Notes: generated from the sequence alone by a model not told the origin. DNA of 64,000 nucleotides from Pogonophryne albipinna (GCA_028583405.1 CM053249.1:39653759-39717758), one strand, 5' to 3'; counted from the first letter of the stretch, positions 22,292-34,487 are shown. Numbers and translations: made by a program.

Positions 22292-24325
22292 TGTGGTGAT
22301 TGACATTATTCACCCACGGATCTATGGGTTGGGGCAGCGCCATATAGACTGAGAGTTACGTCATCTCCGTTCACTCCAATGGACCACTTTTTTACAGCAA
22401 TGGCGGATCGTGGAGCCTCTCAATCGTTCCCCGGAAGTTAACGCCAAGGCTAGCAGAGCTATAGAGTTGCAGCATAATAGACCGTTCGTGGCGGACTTTT
22501 AAAGGTAAGAAGAAGTTTAAAGATTTATATTGCGGATATTATCAGTACATCTGATTCAAATTAACATGTGTATTAAAGGATGTCAGTGGATTATCCCTAA
22601 ATTAGTAGATTTAGGGAACGTTTACAGAAAACAGATTAAGCTAGGATACCGAAGCAAGTTAGCAACACACGTTGAACAGCCTTTTAATTGTAAATTCCGT
22701 TCTCTTAATGTCATTTCGTCCAACGTTGTTGAATTAGAGAAGAGGGGCTTCTAAACGGGATTGTATGCGGGGGTGGAGGGAGTTAAATATTAGATAAATA
22801 TAACTTTGGTGCGTGTAAGAGTGAGTGTTTTTAGCAGAGCCATATTGTGTCCTTGTGATTATGTTGATTATTACCTGTCTGTATAATGTTGCAGCTCAGC
22901 TGATTTTGGATTGATGGCAAAGGGAGAGGGACTTAAGTGAGAGTGAAAACACAAGGCAAGTTTAATACTACTGTTTTATATATGTAAACACCTTATCTCC
23001 CCAAGGCAATCTCCCATCTAATAGGTGTGCTATATAGGTGTGTATAACCCTTTCTCCTGTCTGTTACTCCCTCTTTCAGCACAAGAACCAGAGGGGGATT
23101 CAATGGAGCCTGAATACCTGCACTGAGACCCTCACCCTGCACCCTGAGTCTCAACTCTGTGTTTTTCAAGCCTTTCCCTGTTTTTTTGTATTAAACAAAA
23201 CATTAAGCTTTCCCAATGGTGTGGTTTTCGTTTTGTGAAAAAGTGCAAATGCAGTGTTTGTAAATCACATATTTTTTTGCTGTTGGTCGTGAAATTGCTC
23301 CTGCTTCCTCCGCTCTGTGTCAGTGGGGAAGCCGTACATTCGTACTCCTTTCTCTGAGCGATTGGAGCATCCCCAGGCAGCACAGCAAACCATGGTGGCG
23401 ACTAGGAGGCAGCACAGCAAACCAGGACAACACGGAGGAAAAGGCACAGACAAACTGCATGATATGCTATTCAATGTTTATTGAATTCCATGTATTTGCA
23501 ATGGATGTTCCTAAAACAACACATTTAACATCATCATCATCATCATCATGCTGCTGCTAGTCCTTTGATAGTCACCTGTCGGTCTCCTGTCCTTTCTGAA
23601 AGCCATAAAGATGACATTAGTCATTTAGATAACTTGTGTCCTCAATTACCATGGGATTACTGAAACTACCATGAATTTAAGAAAATGGTAGACATTAATC
23701 TAATCTGAATTTTAAAGCATTACTTTAGATCCCCTCCCTCTAAATATATCAATAAACATTAGAAAGTGATGCTCCTGACTACCATACAAGTTTAAGAAGA
23801 TAATATTGGTTTTAAAGAATTCAAAGCTATAAATAAACAGCAACAGGCTCTTTAACCACATGTAAACTAGTTGTTCACACTAATCCTAATATTATCACTT
23901 AATATTAGCAAATTCTATTTTATTTTTAAAAACATATTGATGTAAATACATACACATATCGATTTGTTGTATAAATATTGCAAATCAAAACCTTTATTCA
24001 CTAATAATTACCAAATATCGTAGTTCTATCTCCTGTTATCAATGCATTCACATTGCCCGCCATGAACTTCCGGGGAACGATCCTCGTCTACATGAACCAC
24101 GTGACGATAACCGTTTTTGGACTTCCGTTGTCGTAACTCTTCTATCTATATGGCGCTGGGTTGGGGTATTGTTCTGCACGGACATTTTAGTGAACCGGAC
24201 TTCCTGTTTCCGCCGGTCTTCGCTTCCCGGGAATGAAGTTGTTCACAATGGTTTTCAGATGCTAAATAAAAGTCTAGCTTGTACCTTTGATACCCCGCCT
24301 CCGACTCCCATCTCTCGGCACCACA
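22292..24325. mobile_element. THAP-domain DNA transposon (P- or Kolobok-like), decayed
   Basis: The insert splits the BED-finger hAT and is bounded by TGTGGTG and the inverted CACCACA. Subterminal inverted segments support an element: GGGGCAGCGCCATATAGA (about 22332) pairs with TCTATATGGCGCTGGG (about 24146), and CGTTCCCCGGAAGTT (about 22425) pairs with AACTTCCGGGGAACG (about 24066). A THAP-type start exon lies inside on the minus strand. Boundaries are approximate because the flanking duplication is not clear. Confidence 0.6.
23265..23393 (-). pseudogene. THAP zinc finger N-terminal fragment
   Basis: The frame starts at 23393 in a perfect context (GCCACCATGG) and begins MVCCAAWGCSNRSEKGVRMY, followed by a FPTD motif. 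This is the N-terminal half of a THAP zinc finger (paired cysteines, conserved FP). The expected tryptophan and the CxH pair do not follow RRKQ, and the frame stops soon after. THAP domains serve as DNA-binding modules in P-type and Kolobok-type transposases. The rest of the protein was not found. Confidence 0.75.
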
Positions 24326-24394
24326 ACACTGCCAAAAGAGTGTAGTTGTTTTTATTTCATATTGCACTACTTAGAACTTGATTGTTGAGGCTAC
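24326..24394 (+). mobile_element. BED-finger hAT resumes
   Basis: CTGCCAAAAGAGTGTAGTTG matches the non-coding repeat of the interrupted hAT at 22214 and 22250. The right end of that hAT was not found. Confidence 0.5.
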
Positions 24395-24620
24395 AATTTC
24401 ATTTCATTTCATTTTTATTTGTCCCGCTCATGGTACGCAAAACAAAATGTACAATAATTGCCACAAAACATGACTACCATTGAGCGAAAAGGAGCAGGGA
24501 GAAGAATAAAATCTTATGTGACCTGCCCCTTTCTAAAAAAAACAAAAAACAAATAGATGGTCTGCCCTTCATAATAATAATATATATATATATATATATA
24601 TTTTTTTTTTTTTCTTCACA
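24395..24620 (-). mobile_element. LINE 3' end (antisense)
   Basis: Read on the minus strand the segment ends in AAATG repeats (AAATGAAATGAAATGAAATT), the kind of short-repeat tail left by target-primed reverse transcription. The preceding 150 bases are non-coding. Clade unassigned. A TA repeat and T-run (24578-24614) lie at its other edge. Confidence 0.5.
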
Positions 24621-25240
24621 GCCACACATAACAGTATCTTAGGATACTAACAGAAACACAAAAAAATACTTATTTCCCACTTGACGGTTAAGAATAAAGA
24701 TGCCTGCTTTATTGTTATTGCACAGATTACAGGTACTGAAACAACGAAATGCAGTTTAGCTTCTAACGGTGCAACAAGCAGTGAAGTGAAAAGTAATGTA
24801 CACAATCTACAGAATAAAATATAGAATGAATTGAATGATGCTAAACAGTGAGCTTGGGTATGAATACACTAGCAGCCTGTGAGCAGTATTAACAGTGTGT
24901 ATGAATATGCTAAGATATATAAAGTATGAAAACGGTAAGCAGTGCAAGTATAGTATAAAATATATGGATATTAATTTCATGATAAACATTGTGGAACAAT
25001 GATGAAAAATGTGAATGGAAGTGGCGACGTAAAACTGACAGAAAACAACAACAAACAAAAATATTTTGAGAACCCCCCACCCCCCATGTTGCCTGTGCTG
25101 TATGCTGCAAACTCTTTGTTTAAAACTAATTGGCCATCGGAATGTGTGGAGTAAGTCTCCAAAGGGGGAAGGTCACATTCCACAGCTCTCCCGCCCCCCC
25201 TCCTGTGATCTCCCAACCCCCAGTCTGTAGGCTTGTGTTC
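24621..25240. other. Unassigned stretch
   Basis: Contains GCACAGATTACAGG and repeated ACAATCTACAGAATAAAAT-like words seen in fish interspersed repeats, but I cannot name the family. No gene is visible. Confidence 0.35.
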
Positions 25241-25248
25241 GCAAATTT

Positions 25249-25858
25249 CAGTGTTAATTTTGGCAGCTGTTTTTGATTTAGTCTTAGTCTTTAGACGAAA
25301 ATGGTTATTAGTTTTAGTCACATTTTAGTCATTCCTATCCTTCGTAGTTTTAGTCTAGTTTTAGTCGACGAAAACTCAAAACGTGTTAGTCTAGTTTTAG
25401 TCGACGAAAACTCAAAACGTTTTAGTCAACTTTTAGTCGATGAAAAATTACATTTTAGTCAACTTTTAGTCAAAATGTGTGTCTATACTCTCTGCACGCT
25501 CCGTCCCCGGCAGATCTCTGTGTCCACTGCAGCATGTCTGTTAGGTCCCGCCCCCCGCACACAGGGAGATCGCTCTTCTGGAGTGAAGAGAGCGGAAATA
25601 ATGATATTGCAAGTTAGAAACGTAAAATGCATTTTGACAGACACTTGGGGGAAATATGCTGCATTTTGAATGTCCGATAGTCCACCATTAACACCTTAGT
25701 CCCGTCTCGTCTCGTCAACGAAAACTAAATATACATTTCGTCATAGTTTTCGTTATCAAGAATCTATTTTTAGCTCGTCATCGTCTCGTCTTAGTCATGT
25801 AAAAAAGGTTGTTGACGAACGTTTTTCGTCATAGTTTTCGTTGACGAAATTAACACTG
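25249..25858. mobile_element. Short non-autonomous hAT element
   Basis: The ends CAGTGTTAATTTTG and the inverted CGAAATTAACACTG are flanked by GCAAATTT and GCATATTT, an 8-bp duplication with one mismatch. Subterminal GACGAAAACTA words are repeated many times in both orientations. An internal 36-bp direct duplication starts at 25352 and 25388. It is 610 bp and non-coding. Confidence 0.88.
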
Positions 25859-25866
25859 GCATATTT

Positions 25867-26340
25867 AAACTGTCGCACTTTATGTTGTTTCTATCGCGCA
25901 TTGCCGGTATGAAAGGGTCTGTGCCGGAAATATCAAACATTTAATAAAAGTGAAAAACAATGAACACGACTTAACGTATTCATCATAATTAATTATATTT
26001 ATTCCGTTTGGATGTAGGATTTTTGACTTTGTTTAGAGCAGTGATCTTCTCTGCAGCAGAGAGCTAAGCGCTGTCAGACCGGACCTAACCCTAAAAATTA
26101 TTATCATCTGAAATTAATCATTATGTTATTAATATTAAATACATATAAGTATTTTTACAACTTGTATTTAGAAATACTCTGTTGTAATTATTGATGCATA
26201 AATGTGTTCATCCATTCAATGTGGCATCTGCTATAATGGGGTTAATGTATGATATTACTTAATAATACAATACATTAGAATATATGATATGATAATTATA
26301 TTTTAGTTTTATTCATTTCTTATTTCATAGTTTCTCATTA
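25867..26340. other. Unassigned stretch
   Basis: A+T-rich non-coding sequence without recognisable element ends. Confidence 0.4.
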
Positions 26341-28690
26341 GGGCCCGAGCACGGAGTGCTAGGACCCAACGGTGTCCTAGCACGAAGTGCGAGGAACCTA
26401 TTGTTATTGGTGGTATTATTAGGGCCCGAGCACGGAGTGCTAGGACCCAACGGTGTCCTAGCACGAAGTGCGAGGAACCTATTGTTATTGGTGGTATTAT
26501 TATTTTTAGTCGCCATCTTTCCTGTTTTTGAGGCCTTTAGGACGCTGACAAAGTTGTATAAGTTTGCACGGACGCCAGAACCGGTAAAAATTGCAACATT
26601 CTGGAGTCAATGGGTTAAAATATTCCAACATGCTCGCTAGCGCCACCTATGGTCATTTCCGTTTTTGGAAAGATGTACAAAGTCGCACCGTAACTCCAAA
26701 TGACCTGAAATTTCGCACACATATCCGGGTGGACCTGCTCTACAAATAATCATCTTGGAACCCTAAGCTCCGCCTACTTTATATATTTTTTAATTAGCAT
26801 AATGTTCAAAACAGTTAAATATTCACTTAAATTTCAATTTTCAGTTTTTCAACACCAAACTTCATATCCAGCATCGGTGGAGGGTCAAACACATTACCGT
26901 AGAAAATGAGTATGTTAGGACCTTAATAATGGCCGCCGTCAATCAAAACGTACTCGCAAAAAGGCGGGGCTTAGAAAGAAATTATCATAACTCATCAACA
27001 ATGTATCCATTCACCACAGATTTTGGTAGAAAGGTTCAGTCTGTCTTGGGAAATAGGCACACCAAAGCATTTTCATTTTGGACTATAGGGGACGCCAAAA
27101 ACACTACCAATTTATAACTCAAGAGCGGATGGACGAATTTTTTATTTTTTTTGTACACATAGTCTCGGGGTGACTACGAACTCAGATTTAACGTGTTGCA
27201 ACAAATTCAGAATGTGGGCGTGGCCTATACATTATTTTTAAATTGCGATAGCATAAAATGAGCTTCAGACACAAAACTAGGGACACACGTCAGAGCCCAC
27301 GACCTTTTCGAGAATGTAAAAAAAAAACGTAAATTTTCGAAAAAACTGCTCACTAGCGCCCCCTATTGTGTGGTAGTCATATATAGTTTCTCAGAACTTC
27401 ACGAATTTTGGCACAGACATTCCTCATGGAATTGCGGACATATTTGTAGATAGATTCCATTAGCCCCGCCCCCCAGGAAGTCGGCCATTTTGAAAAAATT
27501 GCGTTTTTCAGCCATTTTAAGCACATTCTTGCGAACTCCTCCTAGGGGAATGATTGGAAAAATTCCAATCCAGGACACGTTCAGCCCCTATCCAATATGA
27601 AACTTAATTGAGGAGCACATTTTTTAAAAATTACTCGTGGAGGTCGTAAGCTAACAGCGAATACACCATTTTTGACGATTTACATGGCGCAAATTACTCC
27701 AAACTACTCGGATATAGTTATTCCGATATTCACAAAATGCTTAATACATATTGCTATTATGATTGCACATATATTTCAAATTGCCTTCCATTAGCCCCGA
27801 CCCCCAAAAAGTCGGCCATTTTGAAATATGTGAGTTTTTCAGCCATTTTGCGAACTCCTCCTAGGGGAATGATCGGAAAAATTCCAATCCAGGACACGTT
27901 CAGCCCCTATCCAATATGAAACTTAATTGAGGAGCACATTTTTTTTAAATTACTCGTGGAGGTCGTAAGCTAACAGCGAATACACCATTTTTGACGATTT
28001 ACATGGCGCAAATTACTCCAAACTACTCTGATATAGTTATTCCGATATTCACGAAACGCTGTATACATATTGCTTTTATGATTGCACATATATTTCAAAT
28101 TGCCTTCCATTAGCCCTGCCCCCCAGAAAGTCGGCCATTTTGAAAAATGTGCGTTTTTCAGCCATTTTACGCACGTTCTTGCAAACTCCTCCTAGGGGAA
28201 TGATCGGAAAAATTCCAATCCAGGACACATTCAGCCCCTATCCAATATGATACTTAATTGAGAAGAACATTTTTGATAGCTCAATCGTGGAGGTCGTAAG
28301 CTCACAGCGAATACACCATTTTTGACCATTTACATGTCGCAAATTACTCCAAATTACTCCAAACTACTCGCGTATACTTTTTCCAATATTCACGAAACAC
28401 TGTATACAAATTTGTCTTATGATTGCGGACATATTTCAAATTTGCTTTTATTAGCCCCGCCCCCCAGGAAGTTGGCCATATTAAACAATGTGCGTTTCTC
28501 ATGCATTTTAAGCACATTTTTGCAAACTCCTCCTAGGGAAATGTTCCAAAAAATTCCAATCCAGCACAAATTCTGCCCATATCCAATGTGATGCTAAATT
28601 GTGAAGCAAATAGTTGCTAGCTGAAACGAGGACCTCGTAAGCTAACGGACAATATACCTTTTTGGACCATTTATATGTCAGATAAGCTAC
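26341..28690. repeat. GGGCCCGAGCAC-type interspersed repeat with internal tandem array
   Basis: The block starts with two 81-bp direct copies (26341 and 26422) of a unit beginning GGGCCCGAGCACGGAGTGC. Non-coding sequence with CGCCCCCTATTG-like words follows. From about 27220 a roughly 330-bp unit repeats: the landmark CCTAGG appears at 27541, 27860, 28191 and 28532 (spacings 319, 331 and 341). Each unit contains CAAATTACTCCAAACTACTC and CAGCCATTTT. I recognise this as a common fish repeat from memory but cannot assign its class. No protein is encoded. Confidence 0.75.
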
Positions 28691-29100
28691 TGAATCCTGC
28701 CTGTCTGCCTGGCACATCAACGCTCACAAACACACACACAGACAGACACACAAACAACAAACACAAACAGCTCCTCAAGCATATAATAAATATTACGCTA
28801 CAGCCCTTGTATTTATTATGTGAAGCACCATATGGTTTCATGAAAAATATCTACTGATTATTACAGCCGGAGACTCGCAACGGCGGTGGACTTTCACAGC
28901 ACCGCTGCACCGGAGCCACCAGAGCCTCGCAACGGCAGGTGTTTGCCGCGGCGGATGCGGTACCGGCGCAGCGGCGCTGTGAAAGTCTGCGGGAGCGGCC
29001 CAACGGGGAAAGTCCCGAATCTCCTGATGGCCAATCCGAGCCTGCTCAGACTCACACAACTGAAACCAAAGTCATTTGCAGACATATGTAAAAATCTCTC
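28691..29100. other. CA-rich tract followed by G+C-rich hairpin region
   Basis: A CACACACACAGACAGACACA tract (28727-28765) precedes a G+C-rich stretch. There ACTTTCACAGCACCGCTGC (28889-28907) pairs with GCAGCGGCGCTGTGAAAGT (about 28968-28986), with one mismatch and an intervening loop of about 60 bases. No protein family recognised. Confidence 0.55.
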
Positions 29101-29665
29101 ATAGGCCTACACACATGTGGAACGCTCTCACACACAGACACAACAGCGCTGCATTCAGGAAGAAAAGCAATGTGGAGCGGCACCTCACCACTTCATAAGG
29201 AGTTTAACCGTGACACTTTTCGAAATCCCGTTTGTGTCCCCCCATTTTACAAATAGGCCTATGTTTATTATTATCTTTTTTTATTCAACAAACGACACCT
29301 GGTTGATGCAGGAAAAATGGTACCAACACAACTGGCGCACATGCCTAAGATTTCCTGGTCAGAAACAAAGGAACGCAAAGTCAGGTAAACTATTTAGAGG
29401 GATGACAAATGGCTCATTTCGGAGGACTGGGGGGGGGGACCAGCAACCCTCCCCGACAGGCGCACAGACGCGAGGGCCCGCTCTTCACTGCGCGCACAAG
29501 TGCGACCGCAGTTTTAATTATTATTATTTTTATCGCTCATCTTATTTTTGATTTTATTAATCTGTGTGAATCTGTGCTATCCTGTTTTTCCCTCTTACCC
29601 TGTTGCTGTTTGAACTACTGAATTTCCCCACGGGGATTAATAAAGGTCCATCTTATCTTATCTTA
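29101..29665 (+). mobile_element. Retroposon ending in AATTTCCCCACGGGG tail
   Basis: The 3' end reads AATTTCCCCACGGGGATTAA followed by TAAAGGTCC and TTATC repeats to about 29665, a tail widespread on fish non-LTR retroposons. A related tail is inserted in the hAT gene at about 57035. The 5' limit and coding content are unclear, since no frame in this stretch is convincing. Confidence 0.5.
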
Positions 29666-30068
29666 ATGTATAAGTTGATTTACTTCAATCTACTGTACTG
29701 TGTAAAAACACCCCAACAATATTACAGGAAATATACTGCATAAAGCAAACTATATACTTTATTTGATCTAAAACATTGATGTTTTTTCATTATAGTAGCC
29801 TGTGAAAACCATAACAAATAAGTGATTAAATGCTACAGTATTCAACAAACACAACTGCAGAGCTGCAAACATTACAAACAGACTAAGTTCTACAACACCC
29901 AGTTGTCTTTGTGTATTTGTGAATGAAGCGCCATCTCATGGTTAAATCCTGTAATTGAACAAATGGGGAAATTTGGCAACGCCCTCTAGCAATTTGGCAA
30001 CACCCCCAGCCACTGGGATCCGCTGGGCTTTTGACTGGGACACACCCATGTGAGTCCTATCTGGAGTG
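29666..30068. other. Unassigned stretch
   Basis: Non-coding. Contains a short direct repeat, GAAATTTGGCAACGCC and CAATTTGGCAACACC, near 29967-30005. Confidence 0.4.
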
Positions 30069-30967
30069 CTACATCTGTAGCTGTTGGAAACTTTTCAAGC
30101 CAGTACTGGTAGCTATTAGGGAATATGATGTAATGCCTTTATGGATCCATTGTTTAAATCTAAAATCCAGCTCTGCTGGTTTAACATCTTTATCAAACGC
30201 CACCCATCTCAATAACATGGATTTTCTTTCAAGTCTTAAATCTTTGCAAATTTTGAACCAAATATTGAGGCGAACCAATGTCCAGCGGCTTAATTTATCA
30301 GAGTGCAATCTTTGAGGATTTATCACCTAATATACATTGAAGGGGTATGTTCAGTTGGCTCAGTTCAAGGTCTTTCCATTTTGCATCAGTCACAATTGCA
30401 CCAGCAAACTAAATACCTTAATTGTGCTGCTTTATAGTAGTCTTCAAAGCATGGAAGGGACATTCCTCCCTTTTCTTTCGATAACTGCAGTGTTTTTAGT
30501 CGCACTCTGGGTTTCTGACCTTTCCATATAAATCTGGATATCATGCGATTCCAATCGTTGAACTGTTTTGTTGGTATCTCTATAGACAGTGACTGAAAGA
30601 GGAACAGCAGGTGTGGTAAAATGTTCATCTTTACGATCTCAATCCGATTGTGCATGTTAAGGGTCAGAGGGCTCCATCTATCCAAATATTTTTGAAGTTC
30701 CTTTGTGATATTACCGTAATTCATATTGTAAATATTGGCCAAATTCTTTAGTATAGTAATACCGAGGTATTTAATACTGGAGGTATGCCACTTAAAATTG
30801 TACATTTCCCATACGTTCCCCTGTGGTGAGTAGTGGTAAGAAAGAGTTTGGGTCTTATTTATGTTTAATTTATATCCTGAGTAAAAACTGATAACTGTGC
30901 TCGTTATTCTCGCGTCCAGGACAGAAGCTTTAAAAAGGAGACTAATTGAGTCTCTGAGAAGGTTCAA
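30069..30967 (-). pseudogene. L1-like LINE ORF2 fragment
   Basis: The first frame (30967 to 30386) contains LNINKTQTLSYHYS, WHTSSIKYLGITI, LPHLLFLFQSL, WNRMISRFIWKG and KGGMSLPCFEDYYKAAQLR, the classic order after the catalytic site in L1-clade reverse transcriptases. The second (30326 to 30069) continues with FKQWIHKGITSYSLI and LKSFQQL. A frame change separates them near 30370. Both ends are truncated. The protein part that would come next is the kind found at 16979-17260. Confidence 0.8.
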
Positions 30968-32335
30968 ATGTATACTTTAATTAATAAAAAGCGCGGTAAT
31001 GTTACAAGCAGATGATGGTTCAGTCAGAAAAACAGCTGTGTTCTGGTTCTCGTGAGCGAAGTAAAAAGGGCGAGAACCACTTTTTCAGCTGTTAAATATC
31101 CTCTGCTGGCTCCTCCCCGTGTGCCGGTTGGCGCTGCTGGGAGCCGGCCCTCCACGTCTCCAATGTTCGTTGTTGCGCATAACAGAGGATTCAGCTATTG
31201 TACATTAAATATATAACTAAACACGCCTTTTCACCTCCTTAACTCTTTCATGACTTTTCATTTAACACATTCTAAATGCTGTAATCAATACTCCAAAAAA
31301 TACAGGAAACACTTCACGGAAGTTTGGTTTCCGGTCGTTCCGGATGTTGTCACATGCTACCCACATCTGTAAACAATAACGTATTCAAATAAACTGTACC
31401 TTCATTTAATATTCAGCAATAATAATATCTCAACGTCTGTAGTTGTAGTGTTGAAATCAGTAGGTTTCGGTGTGCAACACTCCGTGTCATATCGCTACTA
31501 AATTCACCTCTATAGTAAATGGTATATTAGTCATTCTACAGAAACGCACACTTTTGGAATAGCAACATGTCTTAAAATGTAGTTAATTTTCCTACATTTA
31601 AACTTAAGTTACAATATTGGTTAACCCTTTGACTTTATGAATCCACATAAATGAGAGCTTAATGATTAAAAAAAAAAAATGTACTTTGACTTAAAGAATG
31701 CTTGTGCCATCTTTTTGTCACTGGTGTTACCTCATACCTTTAACAATATTAAAGGCTTTTTAGAAATGTTTTTTTCACAATCTATTCTGCACATATAGTC
31801 AGAGGCACAGTAGGATAATGATAATGCAAAACATTAGGAAATTATGTATTTATTTATTTTAATCAGGTTTGTGAAAAGTGTGATTGTGTGACGTTTGCTT
31901 ATTAACACCATCATATATTTTCTATAATAATAACAATATTTGAAGGACAGTCATACAAATTTAATGATAGTATCCTTAACATCCTAACTCTTGAATGAAG
32001 CAAAGGTCAATTGATATAAAATCATTTACAAGTCAAATGTGACACTTTTGATTTCATATGACCGAAAAAAAACACAGTAACACCAATGACACAATAAAAC
32101 ACCAGTGACACAAAGAACACTAAAGATTGTTTTATTCAATATTAATTACTTATTTGAGATAGAAAATGGTGTATTTAGTACAAAACCAAAGATTATCACT
32201 GACATTAAGTCAAATAACTTTGAACTACTCAGGAAACTACTCAGGAAACCACTCAAATGTCCATTAAAGTACATTCTCAAGCTCATGTGCCATTGGCTGC
32301 TACTACTACTGTGTTGCTGGACTAAAGGGGGACAC
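30968..32335. other. Unassigned stretch
   Basis: Near 31050 GGTTCTCG and CGAGAACC form a small hairpin within a G+C-richer segment (31020-31180). The rest is A+T-rich, with a poly-A run at about 31669-31678. It may include the non-coding 3' part of the DDE-like gene to the right. No gene is supported. Confidence 0.4.
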
Positions 32336-34487
32336 TTAACTTGGAACTGTCCTCTTTATGTCTGTAACCACAGGGGCTGAGTTGTTATCCAGCTGCCCCA
32401 TGATGAACTCCCAGAGTTCCTGTTCAATCTGAACTGATCGCTTGTTTACTGCCAACGGCTCTGGGATTAGGCACATGATCTGATCATCCCCATACCAGTT
32501 CACATCTTCTCTGGGGCTTGGCCAGAAGAATCTATTGATGCCGTTCCGGTGCATGCACTTTACTTTAACATTGTGCTCCTCCACCTCCAGGATTATGCCT
32601 GGGTAGGGTTGGTCATCATATCGCACAACACACCACTGCCCACTGTGGTGGTGTTTGATGACATCTGGTCTGACATCCAGAGCTTTCTCTGCGTGTTCCG
32701 TTGCCACTAGGGAAACCTCCTGTAGACTGTGGCATGAGCAATCAAACACCCCCTCAGCAGCCTGGCAGAAGCAGCTAATGTCCCTGTATTTCAGGATACC
32801 TGGGGAGATGCTAAGGACCTGATGCATCTTCATGGTGCCTTTAACTGTGAAGAGAGGCACTTGGTGTAGACTTTCATCCTTCTTCTCAACTTCCTCCTCA
32901 CTCACATAAAAGAGCTTCACCTTGCTCGATTCCTTCAGCTGCTGATAGAAGCTCTTTGCATCAGGTATGTCCTTACCCTGGCGAACCAAGGTGTCAGCTG
33001 TTCTCTTCAGTGCACCCCCCACCCCATCTGGTGCACCCTTCCCATGACTTGACTCGAAGAAGTTCCATGTGATCTTTGAGAACCCCATCTGGTGTGGTGC
33101 AGTGGAAATCATGTAGAAGTTTTTTCGGTTTTTGTACTGGGTGGCAGGGCCATCACTGAAGAGGTGAAGGTGCTGCACACCAGGGTGATGATCTGTAAGC
33201 ATTTCCAGGATGGGGTCAAGATGAGCCCATACAGCTGGTGGGTCATGCCTTCTGCTGGGGGAGATAGTGCAGAAGGGCATGGTTGGCAGGTCCTTCAGAT
33301 ATAGGACTCCGGTGTGGAGGGTCACCTGTTGATGCGATCCCCCAAAGTGGACTGACTGGATCTCGTTTGAATATTTACCTGTGTAATTCTCACTAAAATC
33401 AATATGGATGAGGCAGTCCTTGGCGGTCAGGTTCTCTCTGAGATTTCTGTAGGCGTTGTATTGTCATCAGATATTGAATATATGTCTCCGAAACTTGAAG
33501 AGCCTGTCCTGGAATTGTGCCACAAGTTCATCCTCTTGTATTGGGACATCTTTCTTCACAGTGATTGTGCTCATCCTCGTCTCTTCGCCTGGTTTGGAGC
33601 TAGGTCCACCTTCTCCTGGCACCACTGTGTCAGAGTTACCACCGTATTTGTTGATTTGGTGAGAGGATAGGTAGTTTGTTTGCAATCCACACATTCACCA
33701 TAGGCACATAACTTGGAGGTGTTGCAAACAGTGCTGTCTGACATTTCCACAGGGTTTTTGGAGTTTGAGATGCCAAGTCTGTACAGTTTATCAGCCATGA
33801 ACTGTAAGTTCTCATGGGTTTTACACTGGCATGTCTCCCTGTCTTTCTCATTGGGTGTAACCACCCAAAATGGTCTCTGTCGGCAGAAGAAAGCATAAGA
33901 AATATGTTGGAGCTCTGCTACAAATTTCTTATGGAGGTTAAGCAGGGAATCACAAAGTAGCCTCCTCTGTTTCTTAACCTTCCTGAGGGTTAATGTGTTC
34001 TTCTTCCCTGTGGTCAGTCTGCTGACATCATCCCTGAGATAGAACTGTCTCACAGTCTCCTTCTGTGTTTTGGCCACTTGGACTTGTTTTGGTGTTCTCA
34101 AGGTTCGAGACGCACAGCCAATGCTCTTCTTGCAGTATGTCCTGCATCTGTATTTTTTTATCATCTTTTCTGACAGTAGCTGTGCAAGATTCTGTTTGGA
34201 TTTGGTTTCCTTCAATGCCTTATATTTCTGTTTCAGCGCTCTCAAAAGAGCAAAGTGGAACTTCAGGGCTTTTCTGACTGGAGGGTTGACTTGCTGACCT
34301 TGTAGGATTTCCCGTGTTTTTGCTCCTGGGCTGTTCAAATTAGCACACTGTAGACGTGTGTTACGTTTCTTCAACTTTTCACATTTTCGTTTGCAGACAA
34401 TGAGCTCATCTTTCAGTTTCTGAATTTCCCTTTGCTTTCTTTGAGCACCTTTCCTACGTACTCTCCTCCCTTCTTGTAGTTGTCTGT
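32336..34487 (-). pseudogene. Unclassified DDE-transposase-like gene
   Basis: The minus-strand product starts after an intron (acceptor GTTTTACAG, exon from about 34486). It begins with a Lys/Arg-rich coiled-coil segment (REIQKLKDELIVCKRKCEKL). A Cys-rich middle follows (CRTYCKKSIGC, RDDVSRLTTGKKNTLTLRK, SYAFFCRQRPFWVV, CQCKTHENLQF), then a likely catalytic core: IDFSENYTGKYSNEIQ (Asp at 33398-33400), HLFSDGPATQYKN (Asp at 33152-33154) and TWNFFESSHGKG (Glu at 33052-33054). The C-terminus (VVRYDDQPYPGIILEVEEHN, then FFWPSPREDVNWY) looks like an SH3/Tudor-type fold. Lesions are a frameshift between about 33590 and 33640 and two adjacent in-frame stops TGATGA (33464-33469). I know similar unnamed proteins in fish and invertebrates but cannot name a superfamily; the DDE assignment is inference from residue order. 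Confidence 0.65.
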
